From positions 1-36,071 of IMG/VR virus record IMGVR_UViG_3300021363_000003: a stretch of DNA of 36,071 bases. One strand, given 5' to 3'. Below are positions 15,325-21,279 of the stretch, one piece after another. The notes under the pieces were generated by a model. It did not search any database. It saw only the letters and a list, made by a program, of their open reading frames with translations, and was not told where the DNA came from. Origin of the DNA: a virus. The translations under genes were made by a program, and so were the position numbers. The first letter of the stretch is position 1. Each line of letters begins with the position of its first letter.

Positions 15325-15385
15325 TTTTATTTTCCTTAGTAAAAATTGGTAATCTACAATTGCATCACTAACAGTCAATGGTGCT

Positions 15386-15413
15386 ATTATACCGTGGCAT
15401 CATTGTTTGTCAA
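15386..15413 (-). promoter_or_regulatory. Perfect consensus sigma70 promoter
   Basis: On the minus strand TTGACA (15413-15408), 16 bases, TATAAT (15391-15386). It lies within the 3' end of RHH gene 1 and drives RHH gene 2 and the genes leftward. The -10 box is followed by AGCACCA, shared with the promoter upstream of RHH gene 1. Confidence 0.85.
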
Positions 15414-15569
15414 TTCTTTTTTGTCATGCTTTTCTTTGGATTTCATGAGCACTGACAATATATAACTGTTCATTGAAGTATCATTTTCGGCTGCTACCTT
15501 CTTCAGGAAAAGCCACAATTCCCGTGTCATTCGCATATTGAACGACTTTATTTTCACGACATTACTCAT
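15387..15569 (-). CDS. Ribbon-helix-helix regulator 1 (Arc-like)
   Basis: A 60-residue protein, ATG after AAAGGATTGTTAAA. VVKIKSFNMRMTRELWLFLK gives the strand plus helix A, and VAAENDTSMNSYILSVLMKS gives helix B of an Arc/MetJ-type fold, with a basic tail. Such dimers bind palindromic or tandem operators and repress. Matching boxes at its own promoter and at the next promoter (TGGTGCTAT-A/T-ATA, 12 of 13 bases) are candidate operators for autoregulation. Confidence 0.75.
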   Translation of the reverse strand: MSNVVKIKSFNMRMTRELWLFLKKVAAENDTSMNSYILSVLMKSKEKHDKKELTNNDATV

Positions 15570-15604
15570 TTTAACAATCCTTTACTTGTGGGTTATTGGT
15601 AGTT

Positions 15605-15640
15605 TGGTGCTATAATATCAAACATCCATCTAAATGCAAA
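15605..15640 (-). promoter_or_regulatory. Probable promoter/operator of RHH gene 1
   Basis: On the minus strand the -10 is TATTAT (15617-15612), with TTTGCA 17 bases upstream (or TTGCAT at 16). The box TATTATAGCACCA (15617-15605) differs at one base from the box at 15391-15379. This repeat at two promoters flanking an RHH gene is a likely shared operator. Confidence 0.55.
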
Positions 15641-16045
15641 CTATTTATAGCGCCACCAGGCTTTGCGTTCAGGACACCACCTAAAGCCGTGACGCTTCAG
15701 CCTTTCCTTATAGCCAAAGGTCTTGCCGGTTACCCATATCTTCATATCGGCTGGATTATTGGAGACGTGGAGGCCGTAGCTTTTGATCTCACTGATGTCA
15801 TCAGGGTCTTTGGATTTGCGCCCTGGGCGCGGCGCTGTGTGGTCATCGAAGAGAACATAGTCCGGGACCTTGGCTAAACAGTCATAGGCGCTATTTACAT
15901 CCTGCATTTTTCTAAGACCCGCTGCGTTCCGGTCAGGATGGTAGCGTGATGCCAACCTCCGATAGGAGTCCTTAATAGCCTTCCTTGTTACTACTTGACC
16001 CATCAATTCCATGACGGTCAATGCTTCCGCTACACTCATAGCCAT
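15641..16045 (-). CDS. J-domain (DnaJ-like) protein
   Basis: A 134-residue protein, first gene of the leftward operon, ATG after AAAGGATTTAATGAC. Residues ~5-60 form a J domain with the intact HPD motif (RRLASRYHPDRN, HPD at 36-38), which stimulates DnaK ATPase. No G/F or zinc-finger region follows. Instead a C-terminal segment ending LKRHGFRWCPERKAWWRYK resembles the short GxRWxPExKxW motif found in several phage and plasmid proteins. In lambda, host DnaJ/DnaK remodels the initiator-helicase complex; this phage may bring its own J protein for a similar step. The latter is inference. Confidence 0.85.
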   Translation of the reverse strand: MAMSVAEALTVMELMGQVVTRKAIKDSYRRLASRYHPDRNAAGLRKMQDVNSAYDCLAKVPDYVLFDDHTAPRPGRKSKDPDDISEIKSYGLHVSNNPADMKIWVTGKTFGYKERLKRHGFRWCPERKAWWRYK

Positions 16046-16063
16046 GTCATTAAATCCTTTTAA

Positions 16064-16117
16064 TTGACATACAACTCATTGTATTTTAATTTATATTCAA
16101 TGTAGAGGAGTTGTCAA
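16064..16117. promoter_or_regulatory. Divergent early promoters and operator
   Basis: Leftward: TTGACA (16117-16112), 16 bases, TATAAA (16095-16090), a very good sigma70 promoter. Rightward: TTGACA (16064-16069), 17 bases, TAATTT (weaker -10). The two overlap face to face. Nested inverted repeats lie between them: ACAACTC (16071-16077) with GAGTTGT (16108-16114), and CATTG (16077-16081) with CAATG (16098-16102). A dimeric regulator could control both arms here. Confidence 0.75.
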
Positions 16118-16118
16118 C

Positions 16119-16310
16119 ATGACAAAGAAGTGTTCAGTGAGAGGATGTAAATCGGAAATCGTAGTCAAAATACATAAACTGTGTCGGCCACATTACATGA
16201 GGTATCATAGTAAAGGTCATCCAGGCGGCCCTTTTATTCCCCGTAAAACCCGCCTAAAGGTCTATGAACCAGAGATAGAAGAAACCAAAATGGAAGCTAA
16301 AGGAGATTAA
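16119..16310 (+). CDS. Small zinc-finger-type protein
   Basis: A 63-residue basic protein, ATG after GAGGAGTTGTCAAC. The pattern CSVRGCKSE...HKLCRPHYMRYHSKGHPGG matches the short phage C-x4-C...LC..HY.R...G.P zinc motif seen alone or at the start of HNH-type proteins. No nuclease residues follow. First gene of the rightward early arm; a DNA-binding regulator is plausible. Confidence 0.7.
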   Translation: MTKKCSVRGCKSEIVVKIHKLCRPHYMRYHSKGHPGGPFIPRKTRLKVYEPEIEETKMEAKGD

Positions 16311-16332
16311 ACCCCCTAGAGTTTAAAAATTT

Positions 16333-16412
16333 AAGATTGGGTGGGATGCAAAGGATTGCGCAACTGCTTAGGAACAATGGGCATAGTTTGCCGCTACGCC
16401 CACTTCAATCTT
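16333..16412 (+). ncRNA. Structured intergenic element, possible three-way junction
   Basis: AAGATTG (16333-16339) pairs with CAATCTT (16406-16412), and GTGGG (16341-16345) with CCCAC (16399-16403). Inside, TGCAA-AGGA-TTGCG (16347-16360) and GGCA-TAGTT-TGCC (16380-16392) form two hairpins. The closed structure lies in the 165-bp gap before the replication initiator gene. No known riboswitch or ribozyme core was recognised. It could be a cis-regulatory RNA or a DNA structure used in replication. Confidence 0.5.
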
Positions 16413-16443
16413 CCGTTATCACAAGTTCACTTAAGGATGAATC

Positions 16444-16479
16444 ATGACTCACAATAATTCACATAAGGAAATATCATGA
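16444..16479 (+). CDS. 11-residue leader peptide coupled to the initiator gene
   Basis: ATG at 16444 follows AAGGATGAATC. The frame MTHNNSHKEIS ends at a TGA that overlaps the ATG of the next gene (ATGA), while AAGGAAATATC for the next gene lies inside it. This arrangement suggests translational coupling or leader control of initiator synthesis. Too short for sequence proof. Confidence 0.4.
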   Translation: MTHNNSHKEIS

Positions 16480-17054
16480 AGCACGATTTTAACACGCTCC
16501 ACCTGTTCTGGGCAATCCGAAATATTCCTTCCAGTATTTTAAATATCCAAGAAAGAATGATTTTATTAATGCTCCTAAATTGTGCCGGTGCTGAGAATCG
16601 CTCTTGGCATGGGCAAGCCTCTCTCGCTGAAATGTGTTCCCTCTCTGAGACCTCTATTAAGAAATATTCCAAAGCGCTTGTACAAAAAGGGTTCGTTATT
16701 ATTCACAACCCCGTGACCTACGGCAGGTCAATTTGTAACCAATATGAGTTGGTCATTGACCACATTATGGCGTTCGCCAGAGACCAAAAGGGGTCGCGGG
16801 ACGATACCTTTACAGATCAAAAGGGGTCGCGCGGCGAGAGAAAGGGGTCGCCGCGCGACTCCGAAAGGGGTCGTGGCGCGACTACTAAGAATAAAATAGA
16901 AGAAAGAAAGAAGAAGGGGTCTTCGAGCGGCGTTGGAGCGCCGCCTTCGCCCCCTCCCGCACCTGAGCGTATTGGAGTGCCTTGCCCGCCAGAGATCAGC
17001 GCAAGGTTTGATGAAATTTTTAATCGGCGTGGTCGCAAGCAAACAGCTCACTAG
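16476..17054 (+). CDS. Replication initiator with winged-helix domain (lambda O-like role)
   Basis: A 192-residue protein. Residues 1-90 form a winged-helix-type domain: IRNIPSSILNIQERMILLML, a QASLAEMCSLSETSIKKYSK recognition helix, ALVQKGFVII wing. Residues ~105-145 are a low-complexity charged linker (repeated QKGSR / RKGSP) encoded by the iteron repeats. A Pro-rich segment and a short conserved-looking end (PCPPEISARFDEIFNRRG) follow; the end could contact the helicase. It precedes dnaB by 8 bp. Iterons inside the gene mirror lambda O and its origin. Probably binds the origin and helps load DnaB. Confidence 0.75.
   Translation: MKHDFNTLHLFWAIRNIPSSILNIQERMILLMLLNCAGAENRSWHGQASLAEMCSLSETSIKKYSKALVQKGFVIIHNPVTYGRSICNQYELVIDHIMAFARDQKGSRDDTFTDQKGSRGERKGSPRDSERGRGATTKNKIEERKKKGSSSGVGAPPSPPPAPERIGVPCPPEISARFDEIFNRRGRKQTAH
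16786..16925 (+). other. Candidate replication origin: iterons plus purine-rich AT tract
   Basis: The core AAAGGGGTCG occurs at 16787, 16820, 16841 and 16864, with a diverged fifth copy (AAGGGGTC) at 16914. The GC-rich iterons are followed by a T-poor, A-rich stretch (16881-16915, ACTACTAAGAATAAAATAGA...) suited to unwinding. The array lies inside the initiator gene, as in lambda. Spacings are 33, 21, 23 and about 49 bp. Confidence 0.7.
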
Positions 17055-17062
17055 GAAAATTG

Positions 17063-18346
17063 ATGAAAAACCAGAAAGCGCTCATGGCAGAGACAGCCGT
17101 CATTGGCTGTATGTTGACCCACAATGAATATTTGGATGACGTTTTAGCCGAGCTCAAGGAAGAGGACTTTGACACCTACTTTCTGAAGCGCACCTTTGTG
17201 GCTATTACGGAGATGCGCAAACGCGACCCGCGCCAGGCCATCGACATTATCACCGTCACCGCGTTCATGAAGACCCTGCACAACGAGACAGAGAGCTATA
17301 TTTTCACTGAGCTTGCCGATGTCGCGCTTTATTCCTATACAGCCGCCAATCTCAAGGGTTACATGGAGATGGTTAAAAAAGAGTCTAACAAACGAAAAAC
17401 TGCACAACTATTAACCATGTCAGCGCAAAAGATAGCGAATGATGATGCGGATTACCTGGATTACATTCGCAATGGATTAACCCACATCGAGAACAACTGC
17501 CCCTTTGTGGTGACGCCCTTTGGGGATTTACTGGACCAGGTGATAACCAAGCTTGAAGAGGACAGCTCGAAGGGAGGTGGCCTGACTGGCCTGGCGACAG
17601 GCTTTTTGGACCTGGACGACTACACAAACGGCCTTCAGCCTGGCGACCTCATCATCCTCGCAGCGAGGCCCTCCGTGGGGAAGAGTGTCCTGATGCTGAA
17701 CATCGCCGAGAACATTGGCCTGATTAAAACCCGGGAACCCACGGTCATATTCAGCCTTGAGATGCCCGCCGCTCAGCTCATCAAGCGCTCTCTGAGCCGC
17801 ATGAGCCGCGTGAGTGGAACTGATTTATTTAAGGCCAAGGTGACGGGTCAGGACTGGATAGACATGGCTCCAGCCATTGAGCGCATGAGGGAGTCGAAGC
17901 TCTTTATCAACGATTCATCGCGACTCTCAACCTACCAGATGCGCTCCTACTGCCGGAAGATTCGCAACGACCACGGCCTGAAAGTGGTGTTTATTGATTA
18001 CATCGGCCTGATGGATGGCGAAGGGGAGAACGAGACACTGCGCCTTGGAAACATCTCGCGCGACCTGAAAGCATTGGCGAAGGATTTTGATATACCCGTG
18101 TTTGTTTTGTGTCAGTTGAACCGCAAGATTGAAGACCGCCAGGACCGCACGCCCCGTTTGTCAGACATTCGTCAGTCGGGGAATATTGAGCAAGATGCAG
18201 ATATTGTGATGTTCTTAGACCGTGAAAAGAATGATTCTCCTCAAGCCAGACTCACGATTGCCAAGCACCGGAATGGCCGACTTGGAGAAATTACTTTAGC
18301 GTTGGATTTACAACACTTTGAGTTTAAAGATCACATTAAGTTCTAG
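17063..18346 (+). CDS. dnaB: Replicative DNA helicase, DnaB family
   Basis: A 427-residue protein from the ATG at 17063 (AGGAAAATTG in front). The N-terminal helical domain (residues ~1-105, AETAVIGCMLTHNEYLDDVL) matches DnaB N-domains. The RecA-like ATPase has Walker A ARPSVGKS (201-208) and Walker B VVFIDY (308-313), then the SRDLKALAKDFDIPVFVLCQ and RLSDIRQSGNIEQDADIVMF motifs. The hexameric helicase unwinds DNA at the fork. No phage polymerase was found, so it should recruit host polymerase. The gene is visibly GC-richer than its neighbours, which may mark recent transfer. Confidence 0.95.
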   Translation: MKNQKALMAETAVIGCMLTHNEYLDDVLAELKEEDFDTYFLKRTFVAITEMRKRDPRQAIDIITVTAFMKTLHNETESYIFTELADVALYSYTAANLKGYMEMVKKESNKRKTAQLLTMSAQKIANDDADYLDYIRNGLTHIENNCPFVVTPFGDLLDQVITKLEEDSSKGGGLTGLATGFLDLDDYTNGLQPGDLIILAARPSVGKSVLMLNIAENIGLIKTREPTVIFSLEMPAAQLIKRSLSRMSRVSGTDLFKAKVTGQDWIDMAPAIERMRESKLFINDSSRLSTYQMRSYCRKIRNDHGLKVVFIDYIGLMDGEGENETLRLGNISRDLKALAKDFDIPVFVLCQLNRKIEDRQDRTPRLSDIRQSGNIEQDADIVMFLDREKNDSPQARLTIAKHRNGRLGEITLALDLQHFEFKDHIKF

Positions 18347-18358
18347 GATGTAAATAAA

Positions 18359-18691
18359 ATGAGCATAGCGCTATGGATAGCGAAGAAACAACAGCTCTTT
18401 TACCTGGTGAAACAGGTTTCCGATGCTTATGGGGGGGGTGGCGGCGATGAAGCAGAGTGGTTGAGAGAATATGGCAAGGATGTGGCTGAGGCGAACAAGG
18501 AAGACCTACAGAAGGCGATCGACCTTTTTGAGCACCTACTTAAGGTCGCGCCGCCTGCGTTGCTTAAAAGGCCTGAGAAGGCCGTTAAACTGTATCACTG
18601 CCTTGAGTGTGGGTATCGCCCACCCTTCTGTCGCTTTGATTTGTACAACAAGTGTTCTAATATTAATGAAAATGTTCCTCATGGAACATAA
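18359..18691 (+). CDS. Hypothetical protein, 110 residues
   Basis: ATG 13 bases after the dnaB stop, with AGGATG in front. An N-terminal helix (IALWIAKKQQLFYLVKQVSD) is followed by five Gly residues encoded by a G8 tract (18431-18438), then a charged helical middle. A C-terminal cysteine cluster (YHCLECGYRPPFCRFDLYNK, then CS) could bind zinc. The G8 homopolymer is a possible slippage site. Function unknown; position suggests replication. Confidence 0.6.
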   Translation: MSIALWIAKKQQLFYLVKQVSDAYGGGGGDEAEWLREYGKDVAEANKEDLQKAIDLFEHLLKVAPPALLKRPEKAVKLYHCLECGYRPPFCRFDLYNKCSNINENVPHGT

Positions 18692-18700
18692 GGGAGCGTG

Positions 18701-18910
18701 ATGAGCAAGCAAAAGCAGAGAACCGTAAATCTGGCAGACCGTCAGGCGAGCATGGAATTGCTCAAACAACTTTATCAGGGAGCCGTCAAGGATGACAGCC
18801 AAGTTCAAGCTAAAGAGGCAAAGCCCAAAGGAGGATGTGCTCCAACAAGCACTCGTCCAGTGGATGAGGTACATGAAGATACCCCATATCCACATTCCCA
18901 ACGAGGGTAA
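18701..18910 (+). CDS. Small protein overlapping the nuclease gene
   Basis: ATG at 18701 has AAGGGAGCGTG in front. The first 30 residues (SKQKQRTVNLADRQASMELL...) look like a genuine charged helix. The last ~40 residues are read in another frame across the start of the VRR-NUC gene and are low in recognisable structure. It may be a real small gene with a long overlap, or the remains of one whose end has drifted. Confidence 0.45.
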   Translation: MSKQKQRTVNLADRQASMELLKQLYQGAVKDDSQVQAKEAKPKGGCAPTSTRPVDEVHEDTPYPHSQRG

Positions 18911-19157
18911 GCGCAGCTTCGCCTTGTACAACTGGCTCCTGAGTATGGGTTTTAGACCTGGGGCTTCTGACCTGTTTGTGCCACGCATGAAAAAAGGGTT
19001 TGGTGGATATTGGATTGAAATGAAGCAGTACGGTAAAAAGCCGACAGAAAATCAACTGGCTTTTCTTGAGGAAATGCGAGCGGAAGGCTACAAGGCTGAA
19101 TGGTTTGATGACTGGGACGCTGCACGAAAAAGTGTCGAAGAGTATGTGAGTTTGTGA
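18792..19157 (+). CDS. VRR-NUC domain nuclease
   Basis: A 121-residue protein, about the size of a stand-alone VRR-NUC domain. After the opening EDVLQQALVQWMRYMKIPHI, GASDLFVP and GYWIEMKQYGKKPTENQL supply the catalytic pattern G-x-x-D...E-x-K of the PD-(D/E)XK superfamily, followed by Q, then AEWFDDWDAA. Stand-alone VRR-NUC proteins of phages cut branched DNA such as Holliday junctions. Its place after dnaB suits resolution of replication or packaging intermediates. Confidence 0.85.
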   Translation: MTAKFKLKRQSPKEDVLQQALVQWMRYMKIPHIHIPNEGKRSFALYNWLLSMGFRPGASDLFVPRMKKGFGGYWIEMKQYGKKPTENQLAFLEEMRAEGYKAEWFDDWDAARKSVEEYVSL

Positions 19158-19238
19158 TAAGTTGAACAGGTTGGTTACTTCCATTTCCAACACTCCTCGT
19201 TTTATGTGTGAATTCGGATATGTATTTTCTTAGTATTG

Positions 19239-19263
19239 GCCCCGTTCGCGGGGCTTTTTTTTT
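19239..19263 (+). terminator. Strong Rho-independent terminator
   Basis: GCCCCG-TTCG-CGGGGC (6-bp GC stem with a UUCG-type tetraloop) followed by nine Ts. It closes the rightward early unit after the nuclease gene; endolysin and packaging genes lie beyond and need readthrough or their own promoter. Confidence 0.92.
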
Positions 19264-19290
19264 GGCTTTTTTTGGATGGAGAGAATAAGG

Positions 19291-19461
19291 ATGTTAAAGA
19301 GCAAATGTTGTCAGTTTACTGTTTGGGTGTACAGTGGCGGGGAAGGAACTTCGTTTTATGTTTGTGACGGTTGTGACATGGCTTGTGATACCATTACACC
19401 ATTGGATATTAACTTTAAGGACAGTAAAGATGCCGAAGTTCAGCCAGGAGTCATTCTCTAA
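19291..19461 (+). CDS. Small zinc-ribbon-type protein
   Basis: A 56-residue protein from ATG 19291 (GGAGAGAATAAGG in front), preferred over an upstream ATG at 19276 without a ribosome site. CC near residue 6 and CDGCDMAC near residue 26 make a potential zinc ribbon. The last 10 codons overlap the endolysin start. This kind of small CC...CxxC protein is common in phages, with unknown function. Confidence 0.6.
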   Translation: MLKSKCCQFTVWVYSGGEGTSFYVCDGCDMACDTITPLDINFKDSKDAEVQPGVIL

Positions 19462-19837
19462 ACTTTCAACTTGTCACATGGAATTACAGACCCTTTTTTA
19501 TGAGGTTATTAGACATTTTGATTGCCAAGTGCTCGAGGGATTTCGCAATGAGGCAGATCAAAATAAGTATTTTGAGCAGGGGAATACTCAACTTAAATGG
19601 CCTCATGGCAGACATAATTCTACGCCAAGCATGGCGGTTGATGTAGCGCCCTACCCCCTGGATTGGAAAAATGCCAAACGGTTTTATTGGTTTGCGGGCT
19701 ATGTAATGGGCATTGCTCAGCGCCTAAAAGATGAAGGCAAGATGACATATTCGGTAAGATTTGGCGGCGACTGGAATAGCGATAAGGATATTACTGATCA
19801 AAATTTTAATGATTTGGTACACTTTGAATTAGTGTAA
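19430..19837 (+). CDS. Endolysin, M15-type L-alanyl-D-glutamate peptidase
   Basis: A 135-residue protein from ATG 19430 (TTTAAGGACAGTAAAG in front). Zinc ligands fit the M15 plan: His62 (GRHNSTPS), Asp71 (MAVDVAPYP) and His131 (DLVHFEL). The EGFRNEADQNKYFEQG segment also matches T5-like endopeptidase endolysins, which cut the peptide stem of murein. There is no signal peptide or transmembrane start, so a holin should release it. No holin is adjacent; the small membrane proteins near 12168-12667 are the only visible candidates. Confidence 0.88.
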   Translation: MPKFSQESFSKLSTCHMELQTLFYEVIRHFDCQVLEGFRNEADQNKYFEQGNTQLKWPHGRHNSTPSMAVDVAPYPLDWKNAKRFYWFAGYVMGIAQRLKDEGKMTYSVRFGGDWNSDKDITDQNFNDLVHFELV

Positions 19838-19922
19838 TTAGGAGTTGTATGTTTGTATTAAATGGTGCATTTAGTATGAATAGACATTAAAATATAAATT
19901 AATTTTTGCTAAGGATTGGCAA

Positions 19923-20381
19923 ATGGGTACAAAAAGACCTAGACCTCAACCGAACCCCGCTTTGGTTGGAAGCGGCAGAGATGCCTATCTCTTTACATCT
20001 GAACGCAGAGACGCAATTGTCGATGCTATCCGTCACAGAATCCCCTACGAACTTGCTGCAGAAGCCAATGGCATTGATGAACAAACAATCTATGCTTGGC
20101 TGAAGAAAGCTCGCCGAGATAAAGCCGAGGGAATTGAGAGCGACTATGTTCTTTTCGCAGAGGCTATAAAGAGAGCAGAGATGACAAAAGTGCGCGAACA
20201 TTTAGACATGATCGCTGCAAAACCTGAGCGCTGGCAAGCCGATGCGTGGATATTAGAGCGCAGATGGCATCAGCATTTTGGGCCCAATGCGCAACTGAAT
20301 GAGCTTAACAAACGGATGGCTAAGCTTGAGATGGAAACAGGTCACAGCTTGCCAATGGATGAAACGGAAGATCATGAATAA
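19923..20381 (+). CDS. Terminase small subunit
   Basis: A 152-residue protein, ATG after AAGGATTGGCAA. An N-terminal helix-turn-helix (RIPYELAAEANGIDEQTIYA, then WLKKAR) is typical of phage TerS DNA-binding domains. The central helices (FAEAIKRAEMTKVREHL, WQADAWILERRWHQ) form the oligomerisation part, and an acidic tail follows. TerS recognises the packaging site and loads the large subunit. The large terminase follows 1.1 kb downstream after six small genes. Confidence 0.85.
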   Translation: MGTKRPRPQPNPALVGSGRDAYLFTSERRDAIVDAIRHRIPYELAAEANGIDEQTIYAWLKKARRDKAEGIESDYVLFAEAIKRAEMTKVREHLDMIAAKPERWQADAWILERRWHQHFGPNAQLNELNKRMAKLEMETGHSLPMDETEDHE

Positions 20382-20392
20382 GGATATTCAAC

Positions 20393-20569
20393 ATGGAATA
20401 TTGTCCTCGCGATGGTGGCCCCAAGCCTCCTTTAGGTAAAGAGAATCAATCAATTAATCGTCAACGTGAGATTGAAGCTCAAGCCTTAACTCGTGCCAAG
20501 CAAGAAGCAGCCAAAGTCCCTGAACCCATGAACCATGCCAACTCTGGCTATGGTGCTATCAAATATTAA
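20393..20569 (+). CDS. Small hypothetical protein, 58 residues
   Basis: ATG at 20393 after AAGGATATTCAAC, TAA at 20567-20569. A Pro/Gly-rich start (MEYCPRDGGPKPPLGKENQS) leads to a single helix rich in Ala, Gln and Glu. Compact spacing and a clear ribosome site support the gene. Small proteins of this type are common between phage terminase genes; function unknown. Confidence 0.65.
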   Translation: MEYCPRDGGPKPPLGKENQSINRQREIEAQALTRAKQEAAKVPEPMNHANSGYGAIKY

Positions 20570-20580
20570 GGAAGATTCCC

Positions 20581-20649
20581 ATGAAACCAAAGAAAGCACC
20601 CATGAAGAAAGACAGCAAGAAGAAGGAAAAGAAACCATGCCGTTATTAA
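20581..20649 (+). CDS. Lysine-rich 22-residue peptide
   Basis: ATG after AAGGAAGATTCCC; the frame (MKPKKAPMKKDSKKKEKK plus PCRY) ends at TAA in the start of the next gene. Strongly basic, so it may bind nucleic acid. The ribosome site is good, but the size leaves it uncertain. Confidence 0.5.
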   Translation: MKPKKAPMKKDSKKKEKKPCRY

Positions 20650-20792
20650 AGGGAGCAAAAGCCAAGTCCCCCAAAGGCTTTGGAAAGAATGTGAAGACTG
20701 AGATGAAGGCTGGCAAGCCTCAGAAGCAAGCGGTTGCTATCGCATACTCGGAAGCACGTGAAGGTAAAAAGAAAAAGCCAAAAAAAAAGTAA
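20637..20792 (+). CDS. Small basic phage protein with possible -1 frameshift extension
   Basis: A 51-residue basic protein from ATG 20637 (AAGGAAAAGAAACC in front). The sequence KGFGKNVKTEMKAGKPQKQA, then VAIAYSEARE, matches a very common phage small protein with the pattern KNI..EM.AGKPQKQAVAIAL..AR and a Lys-rich end. The stop UAA follows A-AAA-AAG, the dnaX-type slippery heptamer. A -1 slip would add 25 residues (VTQLQVRQTGYCRACGTTFV plus DCGSY), ending at 20866. Family role unknown. Confidence 0.7.
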   Translation: MPLLKGAKAKSPKGFGKNVKTEMKAGKPQKQAVAIAYSEAREGKKKKPKKK

Positions 20793-20866
20793 CTCAACTA
20801 CAAGTTAGGCAGACTGGATATTGTCGAGCTTGTGGCACTACTTTTGTGGATTGTGGCTCATACTAA
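20783..20866 (+). promoter_or_regulatory. Candidate programmed -1 frameshift site and extension
   Basis: Slippery A-AAA-AAG at 20783-20789 is in the right frame (codons AAA, AAG, then UAA). Eight bases later CTACAAG (20798-20804) can pair with CTTGTGG (20829-20835), a 7-bp stem at standard spacing. GAAGG at 20760-20764 could act as the upstream stimulator. The -1 frame stays open to TAA at 20864-20866 and encodes a C-R-A-C...C zinc-ribbon-like tail. That frame has no usable start codon of its own. Confidence 0.55.
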
Positions 20867-20879
20867 AAAGGATTTGGTC

Positions 20880-21065
20880 ATGGCAGATAAATGGATTAAA
20901 GGCGCTATCAAAAAGCCCGGTGCTCTACGCGCTACACTCAAAGTGAAAGCGGGTGAGAAGATACCTGCCATCAAACTCAAGAAAGCCGAACACTCCAAAA
21001 ACCCTTTGACTGCCAAGCGTGCCAATCTCGCTGAAACCATGCGTGGCTTTAAGAAGGGAAAATAG
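20880..21065 (+). CDS. Small basic conserved phage protein
   Basis: A 61-residue protein from ATG 20880 (AAAAAGGATTTGGTC in front). WIKGAIKKPGALRATLKVKA followed by GEKIPAIKLKKA and ANLAETMRGFKKGK is a pattern met repeatedly in phage genomes (WIKGAIKKPGAL...LGV..GE.IPA.KL.KA). Basic throughout, likely nucleic-acid-binding or virion-associated, but its function is not established. Confidence 0.75.
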   Translation: MADKWIKGAIKKPGALRATLKVKAGEKIPAIKLKKAEHSKNPLTAKRANLAETMRGFKKGK

Positions 21066-21066
21066 A

Positions 21067-21279
21067 ATGGCTATCGTGGCGAACAAATGGCTTGAGAAAG
21101 AGCAAAAGAAGATTGAGAAGCAGACAGCTCCAGCCTATAGGCAGGAGAAGACACGCTCAGCGCTTGAGGTGCGAGACTTTCCTGACTTCATTCCTGTTAA
21201 TGCCAACAAGCCCGCTAAACGTCATAGCAAATGTCTTAAGACCAACCTGGTGCGAACTTTGAGAGGCGTGAGGAAATAG
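21067..21279 (+). CDS. Hypothetical basic protein, 70 residues
   Basis: ATG at 21067 directly after the previous stop, AAGGGAAAATAGA in front. A charged helix (NKWLEKEQKKIEKQTAPAYR) is followed by a Pro-rich stretch and a basic end (CLKTNLVRTLRGVRK). Part of the small-gene string between terminase subunits. No family recognised. Confidence 0.65.
   Translation: MAIVANKWLEKEQKKIEKQTAPAYRQEKTRSALEVRDFPDFIPVNANKPAKRHSKCLKTNLVRTLRGVRK

Noticed and set aside
16728-17051. Long minus-strand frames opposite the initiator gene
   Set aside because: They arise from the GC-rich iterons and contain low-complexity Arg/Pro runs; no ribosome site and antisense to a well-supported gene.
19849-19890. 13-codon frame with AGGAGTTGT in front of its ATG, before the small terminase
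   Set aside because: Too short, no recognisable peptide property and no coupling to the next gene; the ribosome-site match alone is weak evidence.
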